From contig CM067363.1 of the NCBI GenBank assembly GCA_034401795.1, positions 32,361,470-32,425,469 on the forward strand: DNA of 64,000 bases, in the 5' to 3' direction. This document shows, one piece after another, positions 25,001 to 37,000 of this stretch; the stretch's first letter is position 1; each line of letters opens with the position of its first letter. A model generated the notes under the pieces. The model made no database searches. It saw only the letters and a list, made by a program, of their open reading frames with translations, and was not told where the DNA came from. The DNA is from Chaetoderma sp. LZ-2023a. Lineage: Eukaryota; Mollusca; Caudofoveata; Chaetodermatida; Chaetodermatidae. Both the position numbers and the translations under genes were made by a program.

Positions 25001-25462
25001 AGCTGCGGAAAATGCCAGAGTTCTAACTGATCAGGATACATAGAACAGAGTTGGGGAAAACTCCACAGAGTTCTAACTGATCAGGATACATAGAACAGAG
25101 TGGGTAAAACACCAGAGTTCTAACTGATCAGGATACATAGAACAGAGCTGCGGAAAATGCCAGAGTTCTAACTGATCAGTATACATAGAACAGAGTGGGT
25201 AAAACACCAGAGTTCTAACTGATCAGGATACATAGAACAGAGCTGCGGAAAATGCCAGAGTTCTAACTGGTCAGGATACATAGAACAGAGTTGCGGAAAA
25301 CTCCAGTTCTAACTGATCAGGATACATAGAACAGAGTTGCAGAAAACTCCAGTTCTAACTGATCAGGATACATAGAACAGAGCTGCGGAAAATGCCAGAG
25401 TTCTAACTGATCAGTATACATAGAACAGAGTTGCGGAAAACTCCAGAGTTCCAACTGATCAG
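22048..25462. repeat. 48-bp satellite, about 70 units with higher-order pattern
   Basis: The core is GAGTTCTAACTGATCAGGAT, ACATAGAACAGAGTTGCGGA, AAACTCCA. Three main unit types differ after AGAACAGAG: TTGCGGAAAACTCCACA, TGGGTAAAACRCCA (shorter, about 45 bp) and CTGCGGAAAAYGCCA. These occur in repeated orders such as type 1 - type 2 - type 3, for example around 23400-23480, 23740-23830 and 25060-25150. Each unit contains the palindrome CTGATCAG. The array ends at GGTTACATTTGGCTG. No coding is credible. Confidence 0.95.
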
Positions 25463-25880
25463 GTTACATTTGGCTGTCAGAATTATAAAATGGAAAGAAT
25501 GCTGGGAATAAGGCCCTAAAATTTCAGTATCAGTTTCTAGAAATGGAGAGATTAAGTTAGGTTTTGTATAACAAAAGAATAAATTGGTCTGGCCTAGTGT
25601 TGAGATTTTACATTGTACATATATACAATAATAGTGACGCGATCAGCAAACAGTGAAGAAAGAAATATATTGTACTCATCAGGATTGAATGAAAAAGTAA
25701 ATTTAGCAGACAAAATAAAACAATCACTTAGTTGTGGCAGTTTGTATTAAAAATATAATATAAAATAAATGAAAAGTGCAAAAATATTTAACAGTATAAT
25801 AACAATCAAGTAGAAAATATAATCACAGAAGAACCGAACAACCACGTCTATAGCGACAAGCCCACCACCACAAGGCATGC
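25463..25880. other. AT-rich spacer, nothing recognised
   Basis: A low-complexity AT-rich stretch between the 48-bp satellite and the CA microsatellite. No gene or element is identified. Confidence 0.4.
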
Positions 25881-25928
25881 GCACACACACACACACACAC
25901 ACACGCGCACGCACGCACGCACACACGC
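25881..25928. repeat. CA/CACG microsatellite
   Basis: A run of ACACACACACACACACAC grading into GCGCACGCACGCACGCACAC. Confidence 0.9.
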
Positions 25929-25969
25929 TAGCACCATCAGGCAGCCATCTAAACACGCCTGCACTTCTA

Positions 25970-26560
25970 TCATAAACCCACCAATAGGCAGACCCCATCA
26001 CAACCACCACCAGGCCCACAGTTAATACCTCTGCCTCCACCAGCAGGCTCACACCTACCCAACCTTGACACACCACCAGGCCTACAGCTAAACACCCCTG
26101 TTCCCACCACCAGGCAGATATTTAAATACCCATACCAAGATCCATCTCTGCCACCACCACTAGGCCCACACCTAACCATCACTGCGTCACCACCAGGCCC
26201 ACACCTAAAGACTCCTGCCCCACCACTAGGCCCACACCTAAACACCCCTGTCCCACCACCAGACATAAAGCTAAATACCACTGCCCCCATGACCAGGCTC
26301 ACACAACCAACCCTGCCCCCACCAGCAGCCCGACACCTAAACACCCTTGCCTCACCACCAGGCCTACAGCTAAACACCCCTGTACCACCACCAGGCCTGC
26401 AGCTAACCATCCCTACCTCACCACCGGGCCCTCACCTAACCATCCCTGCCTCACCACCAGGCCCACACCTAACCATCGCTGTCCCACCACCAGGCCCGCA
26501 GCTAACCACCTGTCCCACCACCAGGCCTACGGCTAACCACCCCTGCATCCACATCACAAG
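25970..26560. repeat. About 33-bp C-rich minisatellite
   Basis: The unit is roughly CCACCACCAGGCCCACACCT followed by AAACACCCCTGTC. About 17 variable copies alternate CCACACCTAA and CTACAGCTAA. The plus strand is pyrimidine/A rich with G confined to the AGG triplet. Open frames on both strands follow from the 33-bp period. Confidence 0.85.
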
Positions 26561-27500
26561 CTCCACTCTTCACAACAACTATAGCAGCCAGTTCTGAAGC
26601 CTCTTGCAGGACTGCATTAGTTATTATGTGAAAAGAAAGCTTCAACCTTTAGTAATGCCACGCTAGGCTTTGGAGGTAAAAAATAAATATTTTTAATTTT
26701 GCCAGGACTACATATTATGAAATTCTTTAGCACAAGACTCATTATGAACAAGCAAGGATAGAGTTTGATGTGAGGAAAATGAGAATTTCCCGAGGGTACC
26801 GAAATCATTCACCTTAACACAGCAGCTAATCCATAAGCAGGCTTTCTCATAAGGGCCTTTTGAGGGTATAGACCCCAAAATGTACCTGGGGCCGCCAAAA
26901 GTTGTGGTAGTGGGTCCCATGAGACCCCTGAAAATATTGCATGATTGTTAAATATTAATTACTTTTATGGGGTTTTTTTGCACAAACATACACACAGTCT
27001 AGCATAGGACCACCATAAATCATAACTGTGCACCCATGGTACTCTCTAATATTAGCATGAATGAAAAAACTGCATGGGGGGGCCCAACTCTCAGTTTGGG
27101 ATGCCCAGATTACTAGGTGTGCTAGGTCCCTGGGACCGCCAAAATTTAGTCCATAAGCAATCCAAATATGTAATTAAACAATATACAGCATATCTTAGAA
27201 ACAGCAAATCATGTTTTCAAAACAAAATAAAGCATATATTTTAGACATAATGCTCACTATTTTAGACATGACTGGATTGGCTACGGCAGTAATGTCTTCC
27301 AATCCAATTATGCTCAAAATAATCAGCAGAACATTTCTTACTAACATGTTTCTGTTTTTGTTTTGGAAACACTAACTGATTTATGGGGTACACTGTAACA
27401 CAGGTACTGACCAGATACACTTAAAGCTAACCTTTAATATGCTACCTGTGCTCAAAATCAGGTTACCTACTTTTAACGTTTTAGCACTCAAATCAGCCAA
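26561..27500. other. Non-array DNA with two short duplicated motifs
   Basis: No gene was found. GTACCTGGGGCCGCCAAAAG (26882-26901) and a diverged partner GGTCCCTGGGACCGCCAAAA (27124-27143) suggest an old internal duplication. At 27298-27346 a phrase with TCCAATCCAATTATGCTCAA then CATTTCTTACTAACA is shared with 57969-58016, next to the 39-bp array. Confidence 0.45.
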
Positions 27501-27523
27501 AAACAGCTTCTGAAGTGGTTTTG

Positions 27524-27665
27524 AGAAATGTCCATTTGCAGACCAACAGAACTTTACTGGAATGACTAGCAGTCATTCCAGTGGTAAATTTTCAAAAATA
27601 GTCTTCTCTTAGTCTGCAAATGGACATTTTCCATGAGAAAACTTAAATCTTTTTAAACTAATTTA
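27524..27665. mobile_element. Palindromic MITE (family H), short form
   Basis: The hairpin runs 27528-27627. The outer arms are ATGTCCATTTGCAGACCAA and TTAGTCTGCAAATGGACAT, and the inner arms meet at TGGAATGACTAGCAGTCATT then CCA. The left arm lacks the TTTTTGAAAATTT block kept in the right arm. It ends near GTGTTAAAGC. Confidence 0.65.
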
Positions 27666-28340
27666 AGTGTTAAAGCTAGCCTCTATAATATGTTACACGT
27701 GTTGGAAATCAGGTAACCTACTTTTAAGTTACACACATTTTTCACATTTGAAGCGGCTAAGTTATCAAACACTGCTGATGAATGCAAGAATGGAAGACAC
27801 AGGCAACACCATAAATCCCTTCCCCCAATCCCCACCCCCTTACCCTGACCAAGAGTGGAGGAGAAAAATTATGTACAATAATGATACACCTCAGTAATAA
27901 CATGACAAGAAATGGAACACAAACCAAACAAAAAATCTGACAGATTGGATTCCTCTATCAGATTTACTGAATGTCGTCACCAAAGTTAACCATTCAGTTA
28001 GCATTACTGATTTTATTCTGATCCACCTTTGACCACCAAAACTGTTGAAAAGGTGCATGTCTTATTTGATATGAGCACAGTAAAAGAATAGACATTAGAC
28101 ATGTCAGAGTGGTAAGGCTTCAAACAATTTATTGCATGTTCCGATTTCGTTCTAACACCAATGTTCTGTCATGTGTCAATAAAGATTTAGTTTTTCTGTC
28201 CATTGAATGTGCTAAGTTTACTGACATGTACATGTCTGGAATGTCAAGTGTGTGACAGATAAATAACTTAGTAGCTATACACATCAGATAAGCACCATAC
28301 AAGGTTAATATAACATTATACTTTACACAGTTTGACTGTG
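27666..28340. other. Spacer, nothing recognised
   Basis: Unique-looking AT-rich DNA. The phrase GCTAACCTTTAATATGCTAC at 27427-27446 has a diverged partner GCTAGCCTCTATAATATGTT at 27675-27694, on the other side of the hairpin element. Confidence 0.4.
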
Positions 28341-28344
28341 AATA

Positions 28345-28800
28345 ACTCTCCATTATTATATCTATGATGTCATGATCTACACATTAAAGTAGTTATGTCC
28401 ATGACTCATAATAAACACATTAGTGATACCGTAGTTATGTCTATGACATCATAATAGACACATTAGTGATACCGTAGTTATGTCTATGACATCATAATAG
28501 ACACATTAGTAATACCGTAGTTATGTCTATGACATCATAATAAACACATTAGTGATACTGTAGTTATGTCTATGACATCATAATAGACTCATTAGTGATA
28601 GGTAGTTATATCTATGACATCATAATAGACACATTAGTGATACCGTAGTTGTCTATGACATCATAATAGACACATTAGTGATACCGTAGTTATATCTATG
28701 ACATCATAATAGACACATTATATCTATGATGTCATAAGATACATTAGGTATACCATAGTTATATCTATGACATCATAGACAGATTAGGTGATACTGTAGT
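28345..28800. repeat. 43-bp tandem repeat, about 10 units
   Basis: The unit is ATAGACACATTAGTGATACC, GTAGTTATGTCTATGACATC, ATA. Copies become more diverged at both ends. Confidence 0.9.
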
Positions 28801-28909
28801 TATATATAGTGGTACATTTTCAAAGATAGTTTTTTCTCTCCATGTAAATGGGCTTTAAGACTGTGCTTCTTGACTAATCTTGACCATTCAAGGTTTTAGA
28901 TCTGCTTAT

Positions 28910-29215
28910 ATATAGCCACAGAACATATCTACTCAGCTGAATTGATGAATACAGTTTCTCAGTCAATCATATGATGTCATAATCAACTATCTGACATGTA
29001 GGATTATGTCATAATCAATTACGTCAGAGGCAGCAACAGCACCCAGTAAAATTTATTTCAAGATATTCAACAGCTTACCTGTAGTTTTCTAGAAATTGAG
29101 ATTCAGGGAGTGCATGGATCGATCGATCCCAACACGGCAGTGTGGGTGGAGCTTAGCTCGAGATGGGTGGGGCATAGCTAAAACTTGATTCCTCCATTAA
29201 CCCTTTGAACCCAAA
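28910..29215 (+). repeat. Dispersed repeat family B, copy 2
   Basis: TCAGTCAATCATATGATGTC, a TCATAATCAATTACGTCAGA block, CAGCAACAGCACCCAGTAAA, TTCAACAGCTTACCTG, GGATCGATCGATCCCAACAC and GGGTGGAGCTTAGCTCGAGA appear in the family order. The central TTGTACGAATTG segment has been lost. A TTAACCCTTTGAACCC motif follows at 29196. Confidence 0.7.
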
Positions 29216-29279
29216 AGGACAAATGCTAAAGAGCATCTACAATGCAACAATTATTCTGCTCAATATTCCGACTAGGTCC

Positions 29280-29950
29280 TGTCAAATTAGATTCAGAACA
29301 TTCAGCATATTTCCTGCATAGCTTCAGCATATTTCCTGCATAGCTTCAGAATATTCAGCATATTTCCTGCGTAGCTTCAGAATTCCCGCATAGCTTCATA
29401 ATATTCAGCATATTTCCCACATAGCTTCAGAACAGCCAGCATGTTTCCCGCATAGCTTCAGAATATTCAGCATATTTCCCCACATAGCTTCAGAATAGTC
29501 AGCATATTTCCCCACAGCTTCAGAATGTTCAGCATATTTCCCTCATAGCTTCAGAATATTCAGCATATTTCACGCATAGCTTCGGAATATTCAGCATATT
29601 TCCAGTAAAGCTTCGGAATATTCAGCATATTTCCCGCATAGCTTCAGAATATACAGCATATTTTCCGCATAGCTTCAAAATATTCATCATATTTCCTGCA
29701 TACAGCATAGCTTCAGAATATTCAGCATATTTCCTGCATAGCTTCAGAATATTCAGCATATTTCTTGTATAGCTTCAGAATATTCAGCATATTTCCCTCA
29801 TAGCTTCAGAATATTCAGCATATTTCCCTCATAGCTTCAGAATATTCAGCATATTTCCCTCATATCTTCAGAATATTCAGCATATTTCCCTCATAGCTTC
29901 AGAATATTCAGCATATTTCCCTCATAGCTTCAGAATATTCAGCATATTTC
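29280..29950. repeat. 31-bp tandem repeat, about 21 units
   Basis: The unit is AGAATATTCAGCATATTTCC followed by CTCATAGCTTC. The last six copies are almost identical; the first are more variable. It ends directly before a family A element. Confidence 0.9.
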
Positions 29951-29978
29951 CCGCCTTAACATTGAGTCTGAGAGCGCA

Positions 29979-30404
29979 AACAAGAGGGCCAAGGGCCTGT
30001 GATGCTCACCTGGACTATTACCATCTGAAACATTTGCATTTAAATATACATGATTGTTTACATTAAACAAGATGGCCGCCAAATAAATTGACCAATCAAA
30101 ATTCTCATTAGATGTGTCGAGGCCTACCACCACAGGATTAATCCACCCAAGTTTTGTCAAAATCAGGCCATTGATCTTGGAGGAGTAGGGTTTTAAAGGG
30201 TTTTCAGATAATTTTTTGGAAAATCCAAGATGCCCAGCGGAAAAACTGACCATTCAAAATTTAGCTCCCAGCCAAGTTTAATTAAAATCTGTCATGCAGT
30301 TCATGAGTAGGGTCTTAAAGAAAATATTGATGAACGGACAGACGATGAACAGACAATTGATGGTCGCCATGGCATAAGCTCTCTTAGCCATGAGCTATAA
30401 TAGA
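29979..30404 (+). repeat. Dispersed repeat family A, copy 3
   Basis: Starts AACAAGAGGGCCAAGGGCCT, with CTCACCTGG soon after. Ends GGTCGCCATGGCATAAGCTC then CATGAGCTA. Internally there are two to three monomers with ACAAGATGGCCGCC and a TTTGTCAAAATCAGGCCATT-type phrase. Confidence 0.75.
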
Positions 30405-30414
30405 GTAATCAAGT

Positions 30415-30780
30415 GATAGCCATGCGCTACCCATCTTTAGCTAAGCTCCACCCACATTTTGCCCATGTTGGGATCGATTGATCCCTGAACTACTTGACTA
30501 TCAATTTCCAGAAAACTATACAGTCAGCTAAGCTATTGTATATTTTGAAACTAATTTGACTGGGTGCTGTTGCTGCCTATGTTTTCAAAATGTTCAACAG
30601 CATGTTTATTAAATAGTAAACACTTATAATTTGTACAAAAACGCTTAGTCCGTCATCAATTAAGCATTTGTGATGAACTTATTTATGTTATTCATTACGT
30701 AATTGATTATGACATTATCCTACATGTTATATAATTGATTGCGACGTCATATGATTGATGGATAAACAGGAAATGTCCTT
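30415..30780 (-). repeat. Dispersed repeat family B, copy 3 (reverse)
   Basis: Read on the plus strand it runs in reverse order: TAGCTAAGCTCCACCCACAT, GGGATCGATTGATCCCTGAA, ATTTCCAGAAAACTATACAG, ATTTTGAAACTAATTTGACT then GGGTGCTGTTGCTGCC. It ends with ATGTTTATTAAATAGTAAAC, AATTTGTACAAAAACGC, ACGTAATTGATTATGAC and GCGACGTCATATGATTGATG. This is the most complete copy and the best guide to the family. Confidence 0.75.
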
Positions 30781-30813
30781 TGGTTAGGTGCTTTTTTAAT
30801 ACATGTAATTTTG

Positions 30814-31969
30814 AACAAGAGGCCCAAGGGACCTGTATCGCTCACCTGGACCATAGACATCTCAACTAGAATGGTCATTAACAATAAGCAGAAATCTAAT
30901 GAGTTGAGCAGACTTGTAACGAGAAAACAGAGGCCATGTTTCTTTATGTATCAATTTCTCTTTAACAAACTTTAATGGCCCTTAGTCATCAATATCATAT
31001 CTCCCAAATTTCGGCCCAATTCAGTGGTCCTGGAGATGAAGTTGTTTTCATGAAAACCAGGCCATCCAAGATTTGGCAAATCAAGTTCCCTTGAACAAAC
31101 TTGGTGCAGCTCATGCCCTAAATGATATTTTATGAGTTTAATCAATCGCTCAAACAGTTCTGGCGAAGATTTTAAGACATTTCTAAAAATGGGCCAAAAT
31201 CCAAGATGGCTGCTGCCCAAATTGACCGATTGGCTTCATTTGAAGAAACGTGAATCTCTACACCCTAAGGATGCTTCCTGCCAAATATAATTGAAATCGG
31301 CCCAGTACTTCTAGAGAAGATATTTAAAATTTCCTATTGCTTTAGTATGGGAACTTTCGGCGGGAAAATGATCCAAGATGGCCGCCAAACCGTTTATCCG
31401 AGTTTCGAAAATTGCAAATTGGGATTAGAATACCCAAAAACATATATAAAACCAATTTCAGCCTCAAAATCCACCAAACACACAAAATTTTGATTGGCCA
31501 ACTGCGGCCATGTTTTTTTACGGATCAACTTCCCTTCAACAAACTTTAATGGCCCTTAGTCCCTAATCATATCTGCCAAAGTTCGTCCCGATCCCTTCAG
31601 CGGTTCGGGAGAAGTCATTTTCGCTAAAACTAGGTCGACCAAAATGGCCGCCGAACCATTTGACAAATCAAGTTCCCTTGAACAAACTTGGTTCAGCTCT
31701 TGCACTAAAGCATTTTTCATGGGATTTGCTTCAATCCACCTAACGGTTTCAGAGATTTTTAATGACGTTTCTAAAAATCGGCCAAAATCCAAGATGGCCA
31801 CTGGCCAAATTGGCCAATCTGCTCCATTTGAACAAACTTTGATCCCTATACCCTAAGGATGATTCCTGTCAAATATAATTGAAATCAGCCCAGTGGTTCT
31901 TGAGAAGTCGTTTAAAGGAAAAGTTGATGGTCGCCATGGCATAAGCTCACTTGGCCAAGTGAGCTAACA
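30814..31969 (+). repeat. Dispersed repeat family D (long form), copy 1
   Basis: Starts AACAAGAGGCCCAAGGGACC, then TGTATCGCTCACCTGGACC. Ends GGTCGCCATGGCATAAGCTC, ACTTGGCCAAGTGAGCTAA. The inside consists of two large diverged monomers. Each has CTTTAATGGCCCTTAGTC, CATATCTSCCAAA, CCAAGATGGCCGCC-like motifs, CCCTTGAACAAACTTGG and CCTGCCAAATATAATTGAAA. The segment CCAAAAACATATATAAAACC at 31434-31453 is the unoccupied form of the Tc1 insertion site at 38744. Confidence 0.8.
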
Positions 31970-32015
31970 AATGAAGGGGATTCCTTAAGAAAAGTAGCAA
32001 TTCAATTACCTATCT

Positions 32016-32145
32016 TTAACCCTCTCATGGTGGTCAAGATGATGATGACCATTGACCACATGCTCATTCCAGCACTCAATTTATGGCATCTTCTCTTGAT
32101 CATCAAATGGATATTATTTTTTTTTCTTGACAATTAAAGGGTTAA
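32016..32145. mobile_element. Short TTAA-bounded MITE
   Basis: 130 bp from TTAACCCTCTCATGG to CAATTAAAGGGTTAA, TTAA included at both ends. ATCTTCTCTTGATCATCAAA then TGGATATT is a decayed arm of the family H hairpin. A tandem array starts within about 15 bp of its right end. Confidence 0.65.
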
Positions 32146-32159
32146 AGGAAAGCCAAAAG

Positions 32160-33385
32160 CACAATATCATCAGCAGGATATAGTCAGTAAGACATTGTCA
32201 GCAGGATATCATAGGACATCGTCAGCAGGATATCATAGGACATCATCAGCACGATATCATAGGACATCGTCAGCAGGATATCGTCAGTAAGATATCAGTA
32301 AGAGGACACCGCCAACAAGATAACATCAGTAGAGTACCATCAGTAAGATACATCAGTAGGATCTCTTCATTAGAATACTGTCCATATAATATTGCACGCA
32401 GGATATTGTTAGCAGGATATCATCAGCAGGATGGATACCCTCATAAGGATATTATCAGTAGAAGGATAATGTCAATAAGAGAATACTGTCACTAGGATGT
32501 AGAAGGATAACGTCAATAAGAGAATACTGTCACTAAGATGATACCTTCAGTAGTAGGACATCTTCAGTAGGATACCGTCATTAGGATAACGTCAGTAGGA
32601 TACCATCAGTCTGATACAGTCAGTATGAGGATACAGTCAGTAAGAGCATACCTTCAGTAGGAAGATACCATCAGTAACAGCATACCTTCAGTAGGAAGAT
32701 ACTGTCAGTAAGAGCATACCTTCAGTAGCAAGATACCGTCAGCAAGAGCATACCTTCAGTAGGAAGATACTGTCAGTAAGAGCATACCTTCAGTAGGAAG
32801 ATACCGTCAGTAAGAGCATACCTTCAGTAGGAAGATACTGTCAGTAAGAGCATACCTTCAGTAGGAAGATACCGTCAGTAAGAGCATACATGTACCTTCA
32901 GTAGGAAGATACTGTCAGTAAGAGCATACCTTCAGTAGCAAGATACTGTCAGTAGGAGGACACCTTCAGTAGGAGGATACCTTTAATAGGAGGATACCGG
33001 AAGTAAGAGGATGCCATCAGTAAAACGATACCATCAGTAGGATACCGTCAGTAGCAGGATACTGTCAGTATAATACCATCAGTAGAATGCCATCAGCATC
33101 TTCTGAACAGTCAGTGGAATATTGCGAGTAGAATAACGTCAGTAGGACATCGTGACTTGAATAATGTTAGTAGGACATCGTGACTTGATGTGTCAGTAGA
33201 ATACCGTCAGCAGAAAAGTCAGTGGAACATTGTGAGTAGAATATCGTTAGTAGAACATCGTGACTTGAATAATGTTAGTAGGACATCGTGACTTGAATAG
33301 TGTCAGTAGAATATCATCAGCAGAACACTGTCAGTAGAATATTGTGGGAAGAAAATTATCAATAGGACATCGTGACTTGAATACT
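32160..33385. repeat. Complex tandem array: GATATCATCAGCAGGA-type and 34-bp units
   Basis: The first part is short ATCGTCAGCAGGATATCATA units. The middle (about 32600-32960) is a clean 34-bp array, CATACCTTCAGTAGGAAGAT followed by ACTGTCAGTAAGAG. The last part is degenerate GTAGAATACCGTCAG and ACATCGTGACTTGAATAATG units. All share the theme CAGTAGGATA, so they look like successive expansions of one sequence. Confidence 0.85.
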
Positions 33386-33843
33386 CGATTGTCTTTAGAG
33401 GCTAATTAACATGTAATTAAAATAGTTATTTTTACAATTTTATTAAAAATATAATTAATTCTATCATCACTTGAGATAGCAACACACTGTAATTCACATG
33501 ATTATTTTAAGATGTAAACATCGCAATACTTGAAGAAGCCACATGCTGTAATCTGAACAATTCCAACAAATATTTTCTTGAATATTTTGACAACAATTTG
33601 ACTGATATTCATTACTGCTTATGTCACCAACAACTGTCAATGAAAGTATATTTGCAGTACATGGGCATGCATGTAATTATCAGTTATCGTGTATAATGGC
33701 CACGCAATAAGCACCCGCGGTACAAATAGCCAGCAAAAACCTACTAAGTATCAAGTACCGGTATCTTCTCTTGGCCTGCAGATGGCACTACAAAAGCCAT
33801 TTTTGCTGGTATGGCCATTAGCTAGTGTATAAATTACTCCATT
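33386..33843. other. Region downstream of the RAB27 stop; half hairpin
   Basis: On the minus strand this would hold the RAB27 3' untranslated region. A possible AATAAA lies about 400 bp after the stop (TTTATT at 33439-33444); this is weak evidence on its own. TATCTTCTCTTGGCCTGCAG then ATGGCACTACAAAAGCCATT (33762-33802) is one arm and tail of a family H MITE. Confidence 0.4.
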
Positions 33844-34039
33844 TCAGCATATACAACTACTTCCTGTGCTAACTTCATCCATCTCTTTCCGATGTAACCC
33901 TTTTCTTCCATTTTTCATGCCAGGTAATTGTGCCTTGTCGACGCACGTCTCCATTCGTTGCATGACTGTCTCGAGTAGACATTCGACGGACTTTGCGACA
34001 TTCTGTCCCGTCGCTGCACTCGTCTCAAAGTAAGAAAAC
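33844..34039 (-). CDS. RAB27: RAB27 last coding exon
   Basis: The acceptor TTATTCAG is followed by G that completes a Gly codon. The exon then encodes [40 protein letters not shown] and a variable tail ending GSSCIC and TGA (TCA at 33844-33846). ETSA is the G5 guanine-base motif. RMETCVDK matches the Rab27 signature RMERCVDK. The C-x-C end is the double geranylgeranylation site, with Ile in place of the vertebrate CGC Gly. The 65-codon length, counting the stop, equals that of the vertebrate exon within a few residues. Confidence 0.95.
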
Positions 34040-37000
34040 CTGAATAATCATCAACAGACAAACATAAAGATAATAAATGGCCCAAAGGTCATAGTGCTCA
34101 CCTAGCTGATGAACAACTGTAAACATGTTTACATTAATTAATGCACAACACGCACCATTGGCCAATCAGGCAAGCATAACTGTTGCCATAGACCAATTGG
34201 GCAATGGTCCTTATTATTGACCAATGAGTCAATCAACCTTACCACTAATGACTAACAATGCAAGTGTCACTGACACTAGTAACTAATGGGACAAGCACCA
34301 TTTGTCAACGGGACAAGGGTAACATGCCACTGCCCAATGGAACCATGGTCCTTGGCCTTACTGAGCAATGAGGCAAGTATCATTGACACAATTTACCAAT
34401 GGGGTAAGCATAACTGATGTCACTGACCAACAAGAGCACAAGTTCCTTTAATTATTGACCAATGAGGCAAGTGTTACAGACATAAATGACCAATGGATAA
34501 GGCACCCTTGGCCAATGTAGCAAGTGTAACTGATTCCATGGACAAATGGGGCAAGGGTTCTTGGCATTATTGACAAATGAGACAATCATTTCACTAATGC
34601 TATACAACTCAATGGGACAAGAAGCAGTTGTTAAAATGGAAAGCGTAACTGATGTCAATGATCAATGGGTCAACAGTCTCTGGAAAACAAATGGGCTGGA
34701 AATATGGAATTTGTGCAAGAAAAACAAAGTCTGTGTATGCCTGACTCTACTGACCACCAGAAAATGGGACACACAACAAATGCCATTTACAAATAGGTCA
34801 ATGGTCACAAGATAAGACTGGGAGAGGAAATACAAAAATATTGGCGTCCTTGACATTAGAGCTGGGCTGTATTGATATTTACATGACGGTATCGGTACCA
34901 TGAAAAAATACCGAGGTACCACGGTATACCGTCATCTGAGCTTGAGGCATGCCACGAAATTAGAACCATTTTTTCCATTTCCTTCTCACTTCCATCTCCA
35001 ATCAACGGTAAATATAGGTAAAATAAATAAATCGGCTTCCTGATTTAGAGAAGAAAAACATGGCTATTGCGACTGTTTAGTTTCACGATTTTATTAGGTC
35101 ACTATTTTTATTGACGTAATATAATTCACGGGAATATCGGTCAAAGGGTGTGGTCGACTCGCTAACTATAACCCGCTGTTTGAGACATTGGGGTGCACTA
35201 CTTTCAATCTCGATTGTTCTTGCTATTAATGCGTGTGAACAGCAAGAGTCTAGACAAAATCCGCGAGTATTGTTGTACGCTTTTATTTCTGTTGGAGTCG
35301 TATATACTGTTACTCGCGAAAACAGGCCTATACACATACATATAACACGACATTGAATATAGCCGATTCCAAAGTTTCTGATAATTACCGAGTATCCGAT
35401 GTGCAGACTCATTACTCGCCATGCTTCATATGAACAATGCGTGTAAAAAGCTATTTCCGACGTGTAGCCAGTTGAAAAATGAATTACAAAAACTAAAACA
35501 CTATAATTTTTAGGCGTCGTTACTTAAACTGGATTTAATCCTAAGAAATTTCTTAAAACAAGCCAGAAAAATAAAAAATAACGACTGAACGCTGCTCGTT
35601 GTTAAAAAATTAGCACGTGATCAAAACGGCGCGAGCAAATACGTTTTAATAAATTTTCATTGATAAATTCAGCATAGTAATGTATTTTCCCACGGTCTAG
35701 TTCATGAACAACCAATCAGTTACGTCTTTGCGAGATCGCTGTTGTGTTTGAATAGCACGCAGTTTGTATGTTACTTTGTTATTCTAGCGTGTTTGTTCGG
35801 TGACAAAATGCTTGGAGTAATAATTACTACCGGTTGACGCCCAGAGAATGAGTTTAGATGTTTTAAATAAAGCAATTTTACTGTGAGACTTTCAAGACGT
35901 ACGTTTGACATACAATTCTGCCTGTCATTATTTTGTAATTGACGTCTTGATGTTTGTTTTTACAACGACCCTTTCACCTCAACTCGGCTAATAGTTAGGG
36001 ATGCCTGTATTTTTGGCACTATTAGCACCTATTTACCCTTGGTCAAGTCAGATTTTATGAATATATTTCTCAAATATTGCTCAAACATTATGGACGGTAT
36101 TCACGATATTTGGAAATGTCAACCGTCACGGTATCGGTTCACGGTATACCGCGGTCCTCACGGTACTACCGTCAGACCACCCAGCTCTACTTGACATTAC
36201 TGACCAACAGAAAAAGAACCACTGACGAATGGTTCAGGCATCCCTAACACAAATTGGCATGACTGACCAACAGGAAAAGTAGCATTGACCAATGGGCCAG
36301 GTATCCCTGACACAAATTGGTATGACTGACCAACCGGAAAAGTAGCATTGACCAATGGGTCAGGCATCCCTGACACAAATTGGTATGACTGACCAACGGG
36401 AAGTGGCATTGACCAATGGGCCATACATCCCTGACACAAATTGGCATGACTAACCAATGGGAAAAGTAGCATTGACCAATGGGCCAGGCATCGCTGGCAC
36501 AAATTGGCATGACTGACCAACCGAAAAGTAGCATTGACCAATTGGCCAGGCATCCCTGACACAAATTGGTATGACTGACCAATGGGAAAAGTTGCATTGA
36601 CCAATGGGCCAGGCATCCCCGACACAAATCGGCATGACTGACAAATGGGAAAAGTAGCATTAACCAATGGGCCAGGCATCCCTGACACAAATTGGCATGA
36701 CTGACCAACGGGAAAAGTAGCATTGACCAATGGGGCAGGCATCCCCGACACAAATTTTGTCAAATGATTAAAGTGTAATAAAGGAACATTTCTGTCAAAT
36801 CTATTAACAAATACAAATACTGTCAAATTCATTACCAATTTACAAAACGTGACACAGATTATTTTCCCAACAGGCTTCAATACTTAAAAGCGCCTTAAAG
36901 AGCCAGAGTTATGGCCCTTATTTCAAGTTGTGGCCTCAACATATTTATAGGGCAAATAGATATTGAAGTTTTCTTTTAGTCCATAAACAATTGACAAAAC

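Noticed and set aside
22048-25462. Regular short repeats resembling a CRISPR array
   Set aside because: Units are head to tail with no unique spacers, no cas genes, and the genome is animal.
36197-36880. 227-codon minus frame with [19 protein letters not shown] repeats
   Set aside because: 63-bp array by-product (21-codon period).
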